Below, piece by piece: positions 12,501 through 25,524 of a stretch of DNA of 25,524 bases. This DNA is from Pigoraptor vietnamica (lineage: Eukaryota > Opisthokonta > Filasterea): contig CALSCQ010001753.1 in the NCBI GenBank assembly GCA_943704525.1, positions 5,001 to 30,524 on the forward strand, given 5' to 3'. The notes beneath the pieces were generated by a model that worked only from the letters and a program-made list of their open reading frames with translations, searched no databases and was not told the origin of the DNA. The position numbers and the translations under genes are program-made. The stretch's first letter is position 1, and each line of letters starts with the position of its first letter.

Positions 12501-12614
12501 GCACATCCGAATGCGTGTCTAACTCAACAGCCCTCTCTTATCCGCAGACGAGTATTTAAGAACTGCGAGGAGATCCTCCAGAAGATCCACCTAAAACTGT
12601 ACGGTCTCGAGTAA
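9787..12614 (+). CDS. Heterotrimeric G-protein alpha subunit, 9 exons, 352 residues
   Basis: Exons: 9787-9904, 10229-10356, 10623-10718, 10977-11092, 11224-11352, 11497-11626, 11927-12086, 12222-12336, 12548-12614. All joins keep frame and the length matches the usual 350-360. G-alpha subunits bind GTP on receptor activation and pass the signal to effectors at the membrane. Visible motifs are the P-loop GTGESGKST (40-48), switch I RVVTTGI with R177 and T180, switch [14 protein letters not shown] with catalytic Q203, NKCD (268-271) and TTA at 322-324. The N-terminus MGC offers Gly2 for myristoylation and Cys3 for palmitoylation. The C-terminus ends KLYGLE with no Cys at position -4, so it is not a Gi-type pertussis-toxin target. 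The P-loop has Thr where most families have Ala. The tail IHLKLYGLE recalls the Gs ending, but there is no Gs-type insert, so I do not assign a subclass. The start was chosen because it gives the lipidation motif. Confidence 0.97.
10864..10956. repeat. (CA)n microsatellite in intron 3 of the G-alpha gene
   Basis: About 93 bp of CA with one CG step, ending 20 nt before the acceptor of exon 4 (10977). The tract takes up over a third of the intron. Confidence 0.93.
11698..11798. repeat. (CG)n-(GT)n compound microsatellite in intron 6 of the G-alpha gene
   Basis: A block of alternating GC of about 24 bp is followed by about 75 bp of GT. Alternating purine-pyrimidine DNA of this kind is known to favour the left-handed Z form, which makes this the best such candidate in the window. 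Confidence 0.93.
12404..12498. repeat. (CA)n microsatellite in intron 8 of the G-alpha gene
   Basis: Perfect CA repeat of about 95 bp that fills nearly half of the last intron, between exons ending at 12336 and starting at 12548. Confidence 0.95.
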
Positions 12615-13063
12615 CGGTCGTGAGTTACGACATTTGCGGGCGACGACGAGGCGGATGAAGGTCCAAAGGATGGCCCTCTCGTGGTCTGTCTGCAGTGTGT
12701 CGCTGTGCGTTGGTCGATGCGTGAAGTTGCTTTGCGTTGCGGTTGTGCGTCTTGCTGCGCTGCGTCTCGCCGTGCCGTTAAAGTGCGAATGCCCTCCTTT
12801 CGTCCAATTATGCGTCCAATTGTTTGGTTTCACACAGGCTGTGTGGTGCTCGTCCCGAGAGGCCCACAGGTATGAGGTTGAACTGCAAACAAGGCGCAGT
12901 ACGCCATTCGCAGCCACTTTAACCCAAACAATCCCGCGTACGCTAACAAGACATGCCAAGCGCACCCAGGTAATTTACCCTCCTTCCCTTGAGTTCCGAC
13001 CCTCGCTAACGAGTGTGCGGGCCACTTCAACGTCACCCGCATTCATTGCACGCGCTTCGCACG
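12615..13063. other. Convergent intergenic stretch, 3' of G-alpha
   Basis: This holds the 3' untranslated region of the G-alpha gene and the downstream flank of the F-box/ankyrin-like remains. Open frames on both strands show no known domain. No repeat, RNA gene or clear polyadenylation signal is visible. Confidence 0.5.
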
Positions 13064-15437
13064 TCACGCAAGCACGTACTTCCCCTCTGCCAAGCCCTCC
13101 TCAATCCACTGCGCCAACGGCGGCTCTTCCTGACGCACTTCGCTCAGCTGTTGCGCCGTGAGGGGAACCACTGGAATTCCATAGGCAATCGCCGCCTGCA
13201 ACACCCCTCTCCGCGAGCGGTACGACACCACCCACATAAGCACGGGTCGCCGGTGCATTTCCACGCCGAGGCGTCGCTCGAGCGCAAAGTGGTCGTATTC
13301 TTTCCAGGCGTCTCGCACGTTGACGCACGACGGCCTGGAGAGCACGGCGTGAAAAAACTCTGCGTCGCGCACGTGGACGAGCGACGTGTGCCACAGCCTT
13401 GGCAAGCAACGCACGAACAATTCCGGCATGTTCGCCTCAAACCAGCGCAGAAAATCGAGGCGACCCGCGTGCGCCGTCTCGAACAGCGCCGTCTCCGCGT
13501 CACGTGCACCCCGCCTCAAGACCCAGTGAAAGAGGGACCATCGCTACGAACGGCAGGCGGCGGACAGCGACGCGTACAGTCCGGACACGCGACGGTCGAT
13601 GAGCCGCGCCAGGCGAGTGCGTCCACAGCTCACGGCAGCCCCCAGCGCGTCCGTTACATCGAACGGCCGCAGCGCCACATCGAACGCGCCCTCCGCCAGG
13701 GACGCCTGCGATTCCATGACGGGTGCGATGCGCGTATTCACGTCCAGCATGTACCTCACTATGCCCACGTGACCGTTGCGCGCGGCAACCACGGCCAGGT
13801 CGCGGTGGGCGCCTGCGACGAAACCGACGACGTCGAGGTGTTCGCAGAGGTAGCGCAGCATGCCGACGTCGCCCCGCTCGATCACTGGACGGAACCACGC
13901 TGTTGTGACTAGGCTCGCAAGCGGGGGATTGGACGCGCGAAGCCTGCACGCTATTGGCCACAGCATGTTTACGAGAGAGGGGGAGCGCTGGCGGCGGCTG
14001 CGCGCGCTCGCCGGGAAAGAGCGGCCTCGCGTTTCCGTCCCTCACCAGCGCCTTTGCATTCCCCGTTTCCAGTACGCTTCGCTCGTGCAAGAGCCAGCGA
14101 AGTCCCTGGACGTGCCCAATGTCAACGATGTGGCCAAGGGCGCGCTCGATCTCCCCCGCACTCAGCCGACCGACCACGGCATCGGCAGCAGCGTAGTCCT
14201 CGCGCAGGATGCAGCCGACGAGCACGGCGCCATCCACGCTCGCGCTCTCCTGTTCCACGCTGTAGACCACATCCCCCGCGAGTCCGTTTGCGAACGCACG
14301 TTTGAAACCGGCCGCGCGCAGACGCGCCAACACGCCCGCGTCAGTTGCTGCGTGCATGTGGTACTGCAGGGGATCCCGGTGCATCGAGTCGAGCGTTACG
14401 CCGAAGCGATCCGCGGCGAGGTCAAGCAGCTCCGTGCCGCGTCCCGAGCGTTTTAATGGCGGCAAGCGCGAGAAGCTCCCCGCACGCGCGCGCTCCCTGC
14501 CGCATCCCGAGGTCGTTTTAATGGCGGCAAGCGCGAGAAGCTCCCCGCACGCGCGCGCTCCCTGCCGCATCCCGAGGTCGTTTTAATGGCGGCGAATGGA
14601 AGAAGCTCCCCGCACGCGCGCGCTCCCTGCCGCATCCCGAGGTCGTTTTAATGGCGGCGAATGGAAGAAGCTCCCCGCACGCGCGCGCTCCCTGCCGCTG
14701 GGCCCCCGCAACGCCCCTCTGGCCATCCTCGCCCCTGATCCAGTCGAGCCCAGGGAGATATGGCGGGCCACTGCGGTCCCCTCCGCGAGGACGACGTCGA
14801 GCACTCCGGGGTGGGCGGCATAACACTCGCACGCACACGCAATGACATCTCGGAGGCCCTCCTTTGGAACGTATGGGACGAGACTCGCGACGAGCGCTTC
14901 ACTCCCCCGACGGCAAGGCCCCTTGATTGCGTGCACCGCCGCCACGCCAACGAGAAAGGGAGGCGCCTCGTCGAGAAGGAAGAGCGCCTGCGAGTCCGAG
15001 AGGTCATCCCACGGCGCGGCGTCGTTGTGCGTGCTGTAGAATTGTAATGCATGGCGAACGACCACTTTCACCTGATGTCGCACGAGAAAGACAAAGACGT
15101 CCCAGTGGCCGCGCGTTATGGCCATTCGCGTGGCACTGACGGTGCAACACGTGACGCGCCCTCGCATGTCTTCGTCGTCTTGAAGGAGATGCACGAGCTC
15201 GAGGTGCCCGCACTTAGCGCGCGGTCAAAGTCCCAGTAGCCGTACGGGTGATACCTGTGGAGGTCGCCCACGACGCACTCGTTGACCGTGTCGCGGATGC
15301 GGTCGAAGAAATCGCACAGCGCCTTGCACGTCGCGCGAAGGTGCCCCACGTGTGAGCGTGAACCCGCCCACGTGGACGATGTGCACGAGCACTTCCTCGG
15401 AGAGGTCGAGGAGAAGAGAGACGCCGCTGTCAGCCAT
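13064..15437 (-). pseudogene. F-box/ankyrin-like gene remains, intronless, frame broken
   Basis: The 5' end, starting MADSGVSLLLDLSEEVLVHI, and the following ATCKALCDFF look like a short F-box (LSEEVL, then a Cys/Lys-rich helix). The rest holds degenerate ankyrin-like units such as CGHLELVHLLQ, RGHWDVFVFL, IGHVQGLRWLL, RGDVGMLRYLCEHL, NGHVGIVRYML and AGRLDFLRWF. The coding signal runs continuously for 2.4 kb but is spread over several minus-strand frames, so the copy looks broken, with roughly five breaks. Unlike every neighbour, it shows no convincing introns and is more uniformly GC-rich. Intronless F-box/ankyrin proteins of this loose style are common in giant viruses of amoebae and also occur in protists. 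A transferred viral fossil, a decayed host paralogue, or an intact gene blurred by sequence errors are all possible. Intact members are thought to act as adaptors for SCF ubiquitin ligases. Confidence 0.65.
14451..14699. repeat. 65-bp tandem repeat, nearly four copies
   Basis: Units start at 14451, 14516, 14581 and 14646, each opening TTTTAATGGCGGC and continuing with a GAAGCTCCCCGCACGCGCGC core. The first two units carry AAGCGCG where the last two carry GAATGGA, so duplication happened in at least two steps. The fourth unit stops after the CTGCCGC element. The array lies inside the F-box/ankyrin-like remains. Confidence 0.95.
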
Positions 15438-15829
15438 GGTGCGGCGGTGGGCGGCGTTCGATAATCGGTTTCGACTTTCGGAGTTCTGAGTTTCACTGTC
15501 CCCGTTTCACTGCCTGCGCGCTCAGTTGGTGGTTAGTCGGGTTACCTGGACACTTTGTCCGAACTCGCCACTGTCGGGTATCTGTGTTATTGTCGCCGCA
15601 CACGCTCTGCCTTATCTTCCCTCTCTCTGCGCTCCTCCTATGCAGTCTCTTCAAAGGTGCCTGTGAGTGGTCGATAACCACACTCTTCGTCACTCTCGGC
15701 GCGTGTGTGGTCGATACAAACACTCTTCGTCACTCTCTGCGCGTGTGTGGTCGATACCCATACTCTTCGTCACTCTCGGCGCGTGTGTGGTCGATACCCA
15801 CACTCTTCGCCACCCGTCAGCCTTTGAGA
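15438..15829. promoter_or_regulatory. Divergent interval upstream of the DUF2071-like gene
   Basis: These 392 bp separate the start of the F-box/ankyrin-like remains (minus) from the DUF2071-like start codon (plus). Apart from the 40-bp tandem repeat that fills its right half, it is a pyrimidine-rich stretch with no gene. It must contain the promoter and leader of the DUF2071-like gene. Confidence 0.55.
15661..15820. repeat. 40-bp tandem repeat, four copies, just upstream of the DUF2071-like start codon
   Basis: The marker GTGGTCGATA recurs at exact 40-bp spacing (about 15668, 15708, 15748 and 15788). Each unit carries an imperfect inverted repeat, GTGTGG-TCGATAC-CCACAC, followed by a CTCTTCGTCACTCTCGGCGC spacer. 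Copy 2 has lost part of the right arm. The array ends about 10 bp before the ATG at 15830, so it lies in the promoter or the 5' leader. Confidence 0.93.
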
Positions 15830-18123
<2,294 letters not shown>

Positions 18124-18594
18124 AATACACGGACGGTGGTGGGCGACGTATAGCGAGAGAGTGCAGGCCAACATGTTATTAGAAAGTCGATTGACAACAG
18201 CGCGGGTGATTGCTCAGGGGCTGACAGTGGGGTTGAGGCGATGAGAGTGGCACACAGAGAACGGGACGTGTGGGGAGCAGACGGGAGGGGAGCCTAGTCA
18301 CACGTGGGCTCTCTAAGAGAAAGAAAGGGTACGTATAGCACTGTAACGCAAACGAGCGCTGAGACGCAGCGAATTGCTTTCTGAGGGATCGCACGTCCCG
18401 TGACTTGGCAAGAACACACAAACGAGCCGTATGCTTCTGTTTCTGTACTCGAAACAACAACGGCGCCGCAAGCAACGCAGGTAAGCACGCGCGCGCAAAC
18501 GCTCCGACGCAAAATGAAAGAGAGAAAGTGTGTGGCACAGCCACAGAGCAGCACAGTGCGGGTATCAGCCCACACTAACGCGCATGTGACGTCC
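18124..18594. other. Convergent intergenic stretch between the DUF2071-like and eIF3f genes
   Basis: The stop codons of two convergent genes bound this 471-bp interval, which must hold both 3' untranslated regions. There is no recognisable open frame, repeat or RNA gene. An ATTAG-rich spot near 18177 is the only AT-rich site. Confidence 0.5.
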
Positions 18595-21158
<2,564 letters not shown>

Positions 21159-22034
21159 GGTCACGGCCGATGTGCGATGGTCGCGAGTTGCTCCAAAAGC
21201 CAATAATCCGTTAGAAGCCGCGAGCGAACGGGCTACGCAGGGTTCCTCTGGGAGAGAGTACCGGAGAATAAGGAGAACAGCGGAGTTCCTCGTTGAGATC
21301 GAGAGAACGAAAGGGGAGGATGCACACGTTATGTGACATGTGCTACTGCAAAACGACGCACGTGCGTCCCAAGTCCTGGCGCTGATCGGGTGGCTCCGAG
21401 AATTGAAATATGACGAAAATTGGATGACAATTCAACAACACTCGCATTAATGTGTGCGGTGCGCATAAATTGGAAATGGGTTGAGAAGATGCTCAATTTT
21501 ATCACATCAATTCAAATAAATATAAACTACTTTACTAATGTAACACCCAACTTAAATACATAATCAGAAGTACCAATAATAAATAACACTATGTATGTAG
21601 AACAAATTTGTACATTGTACTTCACGCGAAGTCCTTACACGATATCCGACTAACGTAACCCTCACTCTTACCTATGAACCCCAAGTAACAGTTTGTAACA
21701 TCCCACGGATGGAACCGCAATGACCATAAAAGGCATTCTGACGTCCATTGCCCAAATCGGGTAGGCGGAGCCCAGCCAATAGGTGTACACCCCACCCTAG
21801 CCCACACTCTCTGGGACGTTCCCATGCACACAAACACAAGCGTATGAAACGGGGCATCCTCACTGTAACTCTCCTTCGATCGATCGCACCATCCCTCGTC
21901 CCTTTGTTCTGAGGCATTGCATGCTTGGCAATATCCTCTCTCAATCGCGTCTATTTGCTGTGTCGCTTTGGTACTTTGGATTGCCGTGCGGCTATCTCGG
22001 CGTGGCTATCTCACGCTGAAGCTGAACAGACACA
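21159..22034. promoter_or_regulatory. Divergent intergenic region between eIF3f and PX-SH3 genes, with an AT-rich island
   Basis: These 876 bp lie between two start codons on opposite strands and must contain both promoters. About 21400-21660 is strongly AT-rich compared with the surroundings. CCAAT pentamers occur near 21200 and 21774; whether they are used is unknown. Short open frames around 21670-21950 show no recognisable domain, and I see no gene here. Confidence 0.55.
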
Positions 22035-22432
22035 ATGCCGTCCAATCGCTGCGTCGTGTCGCTATCCTGCAAGGACGTCCAGCGAAGGCAACACCCGGCA
22101 AAGCATTATGTGGGCGCGATCACACTGTCTATTGACGCTGTATCCGTGTATCGCACGACAGACACATTCGCACACACACACACACGATTCACCCGTTCAT
22201 CCCTTTTTTGCAAAGCACGTGTGTGTTTTTTGCTGATCTATTATGCATTGCGACTCGGCACAGGTGTACGTCATTGATGTCACGTGGACGGACGGCTCCA
22301 CCGAGACAGTCTATCGCAGCTACGACCAGTTTTTCGCGATGCACAACCGACTGCTCGACGCCTTTCCGCTCGAGGCCGGCAAGACGGGCATCTCCGACAG
22401 AGTGATCCCTTACTTGCCAGGTGCGTGAGAGT

Positions 22433-22469
<37 letters not shown>

Positions 22470-23133
22470 GTCTGTGTGTCTGTGTGTGTTTGTTTGTGTG
22501 TGTGTGTGTGTGAGAGAGTTGCTTGTGTGTGCGTGTGTCTGTGTGTCTGTGTGTGTTTGTTTGTGTGTGTGTGAGTGTGTGTGTGTGTGTGTGCGTGTGT
22601 CTGTGTGTCTCTGTGTGTTTGTTTGTGTGTGTGTGTGTGCGTGTGTCTGTGTGTCTGTGTGTGTTTGTGTGTGTACATGTGTACGTGTGTGTGCGTACAT
22701 GTGGTGTATGCAGTGGGGACGCTGAAGTCACTTGCCATATCGTCGCTGGTTGAGTGCCCTTTGGCCCATATTGATACCCCACGTCCATTTTTCGTCTTTG
22801 TTAATTGCTATTATACGCCCATAGTACTGCGTCTGCAAACAGCGACTTTTTTGGGCCGAACGTGTGCGAGCGAGTGGGTTATATGTCCATGTTTTCCCTC
22901 CCTTTTCCTTTCTCGTCTTTCTCACGGAGCGAGTTTGCAGGCCGCCAGCTCTTCCGCCGCACAACGACGCGCCACATGGCCGAAGAGCGATTCACCGAAA
23001 TGGTCGCTTACTGCAATGTACGTCCCGCCTGTCTTGCACCGCGGCTCGCTTCTTCTCCGCACAGACACAGACACAGACACACACACGCACGCACACACAC
23101 ACGCACATACACACGCACACACACTCACACTCA

Positions 23134-23164
<31 letters not shown>

Positions 23165-24327
23165 GTAACTGCTGTCAGCAAAGGCGTGCCGATACGTGTT
23201 CATTTTGAATGCGGTTGCCTGCGCAGGAACTCCCTGCGTCCGGCCCCAACGTCTTTGAAAGCGAGCTCGTGACGAAATTCTTCACGCAAACGGAGATGGA
23301 TAAGCACCCGCCGGACGTGAGGTTAGTCTCACTCGGAGCTTGATTTCGTTGGAGATAATGCCGCATCACATTCTCGTTGCTTATCTTCCGCTCACGTGCT
23401 CGTATTAGCCCTGACGTCACTCTCCCACTGCTGTGTTCTCTCATTATAACCCCGTTCCCTCTCACTCACGTCGCGTATTGTTTGCGCTCATCAGGCAAGA
23501 GGAGGGCAGCTCGAAGAGCACATTCCGCATACCGACGCTTTCGCGTGCGAAGCGGGCGTCCCTCAGCCAAAGTGTCGGTGAGTGTTGGGACCGGAAGCGT
23601 CCCCCCCCCCCCCCCCACACACACACACCTCTCTTTTTTTCCTGTCTTGGCGACCCCTCCAGTCCCATGTAAACCGAACCGCACTTTCCAACACACGAAA
23701 GGCATAGACGCTTTCGCGAAAGTGAAACCCACACAGAACGCAAGCATTTCGCTTTGTCCTCCTTTCCTTCTCTTGGAGTCGGTGCATGCAACTTGAGCTG
23801 ATCCGACATTTCCCCCCTCTTTTTCTTCCCAGACAATGTAACGAAGTTCAAGGCCGTCGCCAACGACGACTTTGACGCGACAGAGACGAAGCAGCTGAGC
23901 TTCCGCAAGGGGGACATCATGGACATTCTGGCACAGGACGAGGGAGAGTGGTGGTTCGCCTCGTTCAATGGCAAGCAGGGATGGGTCCCCGCCAACTTGC
24001 TCGGCGCCGTCAACAGCAACGAACGCGTGCGCACGTTTTCCGGTGACCGACGAGCGACTTTCAGTGGGTGTTAATCTTGCCTCGCTGTGCGTCAAAGAAG
24101 TTCGTGAATCTGTGTTTGTATCTCCGTGTGTGTCTTTGCTTTGTTTGTGGCGTTGTCATTTTTCTCTGTCGCGATCATCTCTAACACCCACCCTACATTA
24201 ACCGCGTGCAGTCGCTCGTGCCAGCGCCGAAGACAACGCCTTTGAGGCCTTCCGACGACGCGCCGCTTCTGACGACAATCTGACGTTTGTCGCAAATCCC
24301 CTTGCGCGGCCCAAGACCTCCATCTGA
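22035..24327 (+). CDS. PX-SH3 adaptor with a p47phox-like PX domain, 7 exons, 277 residues
   Basis: Exons: 22035-22109, 22264-22420, 22941-23017, 23227-23321, 23495-23577, 23833-24063, 24212-24327. All joins keep frame. The PX domain (about 5-125) has [20 protein letters not shown] with R43, PLEAG (60-64), RVIPYLPGR (71-79) and [13 protein letters not shown] with R94. R43 and R94 fall where PX domains bind phosphoinositides, and the block from PLEAG to IPYLP resembles NADPH-oxidase organisers of the p47phox type. The SH3 domain (167-222) has ANDDFDA, LSFRKGD, WW at 202-203 and GWVPANLL. There is only one SH3 and no PB1 domain, unlike p47phox and p40phox. It presumably acts as a membrane-targeted scaffold; a role in oxidase control is inference. 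The end of exon 6 could also be 24041 instead of 24063, with the same phase; GTGGGT at 24064 fits the local donor style better. Confidence 0.93.
22436..22690. repeat. TG-rich minisatellite in intron 2 of the PX-SH3 gene
   Basis: About four copies of a longer unit, recognisable by GTGCGTGTGTCTGTGTGTCT followed by GTGTGTTTGTTTG, recur at about 45-65 bp spacing within GT steps. The unit starts soon after the GTGCGT donor, and the array fills half of the 520-nt intron, the longest intron placed here. Confidence 0.88.
23056..23165. repeat. CA-rich tract in intron 3 of the PX-SH3 gene
   Basis: CAGACA steps change into CACACG and CTCACACTCACG steps over about 110 bp and fill half of the intron between exons ending at 23017 and starting at 23227. 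Confidence 0.85.
23601..23628. repeat. C16-(CA)n tract in intron 5 of the PX-SH3 gene
   Basis: A run of 16 C is followed by a short CA tract, about 24 nt after the donor at 23578. The C-run-to-CA order is the same as at 2547-2600. Confidence 0.88.
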
Positions 24328-24869
24328 ACAGCCGCCGCACGTGGTATCTCAGTCACGGAGACAATCGCCGTCTTTCTTTCTCTGTGCACAGGCGTAGTCG
24401 TTGCATTGTGTTTTTCGCGTGCCGTTGCGTGCGAGATGAGCGTGTGTGTGTGCGAGGGAATGTCCCAGCCTGTTCCATTCTCTCGCGTCGCGAGAATGGG
24501 CGTCTATGCGCCGGTGTTTGGTCACGGGCGGTCGACAACTAAAAAGAGTGATAACAAATCCATTGTTCCACCGAGCAGCCTTCATTGCTGCCTGTCTCGC
24601 GACGCACGCACGCACGCACACGCACGCGCACGCGCACGCGCACAAAATCGCATCGGACGAAAACACGCACACGTAAAGCACTGCCACATGCGTCACCAAG
24701 TCACGAGCCAGTCGTAACTTGCAACGCAGGCACACAACACTCAGGCGACTCAACGCTCACAAAACAATCCACCGCACGAGGGAGGCCGAGCCTTTCATAC
24801 AGTGAACACACACAAACACACACACACACACACTATCGAAGAGGAAGTCGCACAGCACGCGCGCCCCCC
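24328..24869. other. Convergent intergenic stretch between PX-SH3 and mS38-like genes
   Basis: This 542-bp interval between two stop codons holds the 3' untranslated regions of both genes. It contains CGCACG-rich steps at about 24600-24645 and a CA tract at about 24805-24832. No further gene or RNA is recognised. Confidence 0.5.
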
Positions 24870-25486
24870 TCACTTCTTCTTGACCTGCGAGCGGTGCTTT
24901 TTCAGCCACTTCTTCCGCTTGTGTTTCTTCATCTTTAGGCGCCGCTTTCGAATGACGCTCGTCGCAAACATGCCGTTGCCCTCGCTCAGAACGCCCTCCA
25001 GCCCGGCGAGCGACATTGGGCGCGCAATCACCGCGGAATCGTCCGACCGCAACACGACGCGCATGTGCGACTCTGCGCGGGCGGCATCTTCGGCGGACAT
25101 CGGCGTGTCGTACTGCGGCCTCAGCACGTCCGGCACTTCGTCCGGGGCGTCTGAAAAGCGGGGCTGCGCGTTACTGCCGCCAAACGGGTCCGCGTTACGC
25201 GTACCAATGGGCAGTTCGAGCGGGTTGTGAGGGGTGTTGGGCGGGCGCACGAGGGTGCGGACCGTCTCCAGGTGCCGCACGGCCTCGAACAGGCGAAAGG
25301 GAATAGTGGGAAACGGGTGCGAGAAGCGCCCCGAGAGCATGTCGTTCACGCTCGTGCGCGACTCGAGCTGGTTCGGAATCTGAGGGACAATCACGCGCTC
25401 GGTGCGTAGGCGGCGCGTGATGCGGCCGCGACGGGGGCGCCAATTCGTAGAGACCTCCTCGATACACATAAAGGGCGCATCGAAGT
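24870..25486 (-). CDS. mS38/COX24-like mitochondrial small-subunit ribosomal protein, last exon (5' part outside window)
   Basis: The C-terminal 30 or so residues are a basic block with ATSVIRKRRLKMKKHKRKKW, the signature of the DUF1713 family. That family includes yeast Cox24, human AURKAIP1 (mS38) and bacterial bS22-like proteins, and these sit in the small subunit of the (mito)ribosome. The rest is rich in Pro, Arg and Asp and shows no other domain, which is normal because only the tail is conserved. An ATG at 25469 could start the frame, but just beyond it a pyrimidine-rich tract ends in CCCCAG at 25487-25492, a good acceptor. The frame is open through to it, and the segment after the ATG (MCIEEVSTNW) is not a mitochondrial targeting peptide. 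I therefore read this as the last exon, with the targeting sequence encoded further right. Confidence 0.8.
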
Positions 25487-25487
25487 C

Positions 25488-25524
25488 TGGGGAGGAGGGG
25501 AAGAGGGGAGGAGGGGAGGAGGGG
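25488..25524 (-). promoter_or_regulatory. Pyrimidine-rich acceptor tract of the mS38-like gene, truncated by the window
   Basis: On the minus strand this is an unbroken C/T stretch made of CCCCTCCT units, except for the closing AG at the acceptor. It is the strongest polypyrimidine tract in the window and supports an intron at this point. Confidence 0.65.

Noticed and set aside
12634-13161. A 175-residue plus-strand open frame downstream of G-alpha
   Set aside because: Composition looks like chance reading of GC-rich DNA, with no motif, and it runs into the opposite strand of the F-box/ankyrin-like remains.
14451-15820. CRISPR array suggested by regularly spaced repeats of 65 and 40 bp
   Set aside because: The repeats are directly adjacent with no unique spacers, and the DNA is eukaryotic. 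They are ordinary tandem arrays.
21672-21944. A 90-residue open frame on the minus strand between eIF3f and PX-SH3
   Set aside because: No domain, no sign of introns, and no support beyond length. It overlaps the presumed divergent promoter.
22690-22790. Possible extra exon in intron 2 of the PX-SH3 gene (a GCAG followed by an open stretch)
   Set aside because: The join from 22420 to 22941 already keeps frame and gives the expected PX continuation after IPYLPG, so no extra exon is needed.

Overview
This is nuclear DNA of a eukaryote, almost certainly a protist. The genes are cut by many short spliceosomal introns (51 placed by hand, about 84 to 520 nt). Their products are eukaryotic: a RasGAP-type signalling protein, a heterotrimeric G-protein alpha subunit, translation factor eIF3f, a PX-SH3 adaptor and a mitochondrial ribosomal protein of the mS38 type. 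The G-protein/RasGAP/PX-SH3 set fits a unicellular relative of animals, fungi or amoebae, but I cannot name the organism. Exons are GC-rich. Introns are filled with TG/CA dinucleotide tracts, which produce the many meaningless poly-His/Thr and poly-Cys/Val open frames.

Layout, left to right, on strictly alternating strands. (1) 400-8271, minus: a 26-exon gene for a 974-residue protein with a degenerate RhoGAP domain, a PH domain, a C2 domain and a RasGAP domain. (2) 9787-12614, plus: a 9-exon G-alpha gene, 352 residues, complete. (3) 13064-15437, minus: intronless, GC-rich remains of an F-box/ankyrin-like gene whose frame is broken several times, with a 65-bp tandem array inside. (4) 15830-18123, plus: a 7-exon DUF2071/YqjF-like gene, 261 residues, preceded by a 40-bp tandem repeat. 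(5) 18595-21158, minus: a 7-exon eIF3f gene, 286 residues. (6) 22035-24327, plus: a 7-exon PX-SH3 gene, 277 residues, with a p47phox-like PX domain. (7) 24870-25486, minus: the last exon of an mS38/COX24-like mitoribosomal gene that runs off the right edge.

All exon joins of genes 1, 2, 4, 5 and 6 keep the reading frame, and the joined proteins match family motifs across the junctions, so the gene models are firm although no transcript was available. Splice sites have a local flavour: the donor is usually GTG (often GTGCGT or GTGGGT) and the acceptor is usually GCAG.

The most interesting item is gene 1. It joins the SynGAP-like order PH-C2-RasGAP to an N-terminal RhoGAP-fold domain that lacks the arginine finger and the conserved asparagine, while the RasGAP arginine finger is kept. 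It lies head to head with the G-alpha gene across 1.5 kb. I saw no CRISPR array, tRNA, rRNA, retroelement or transposase gene.
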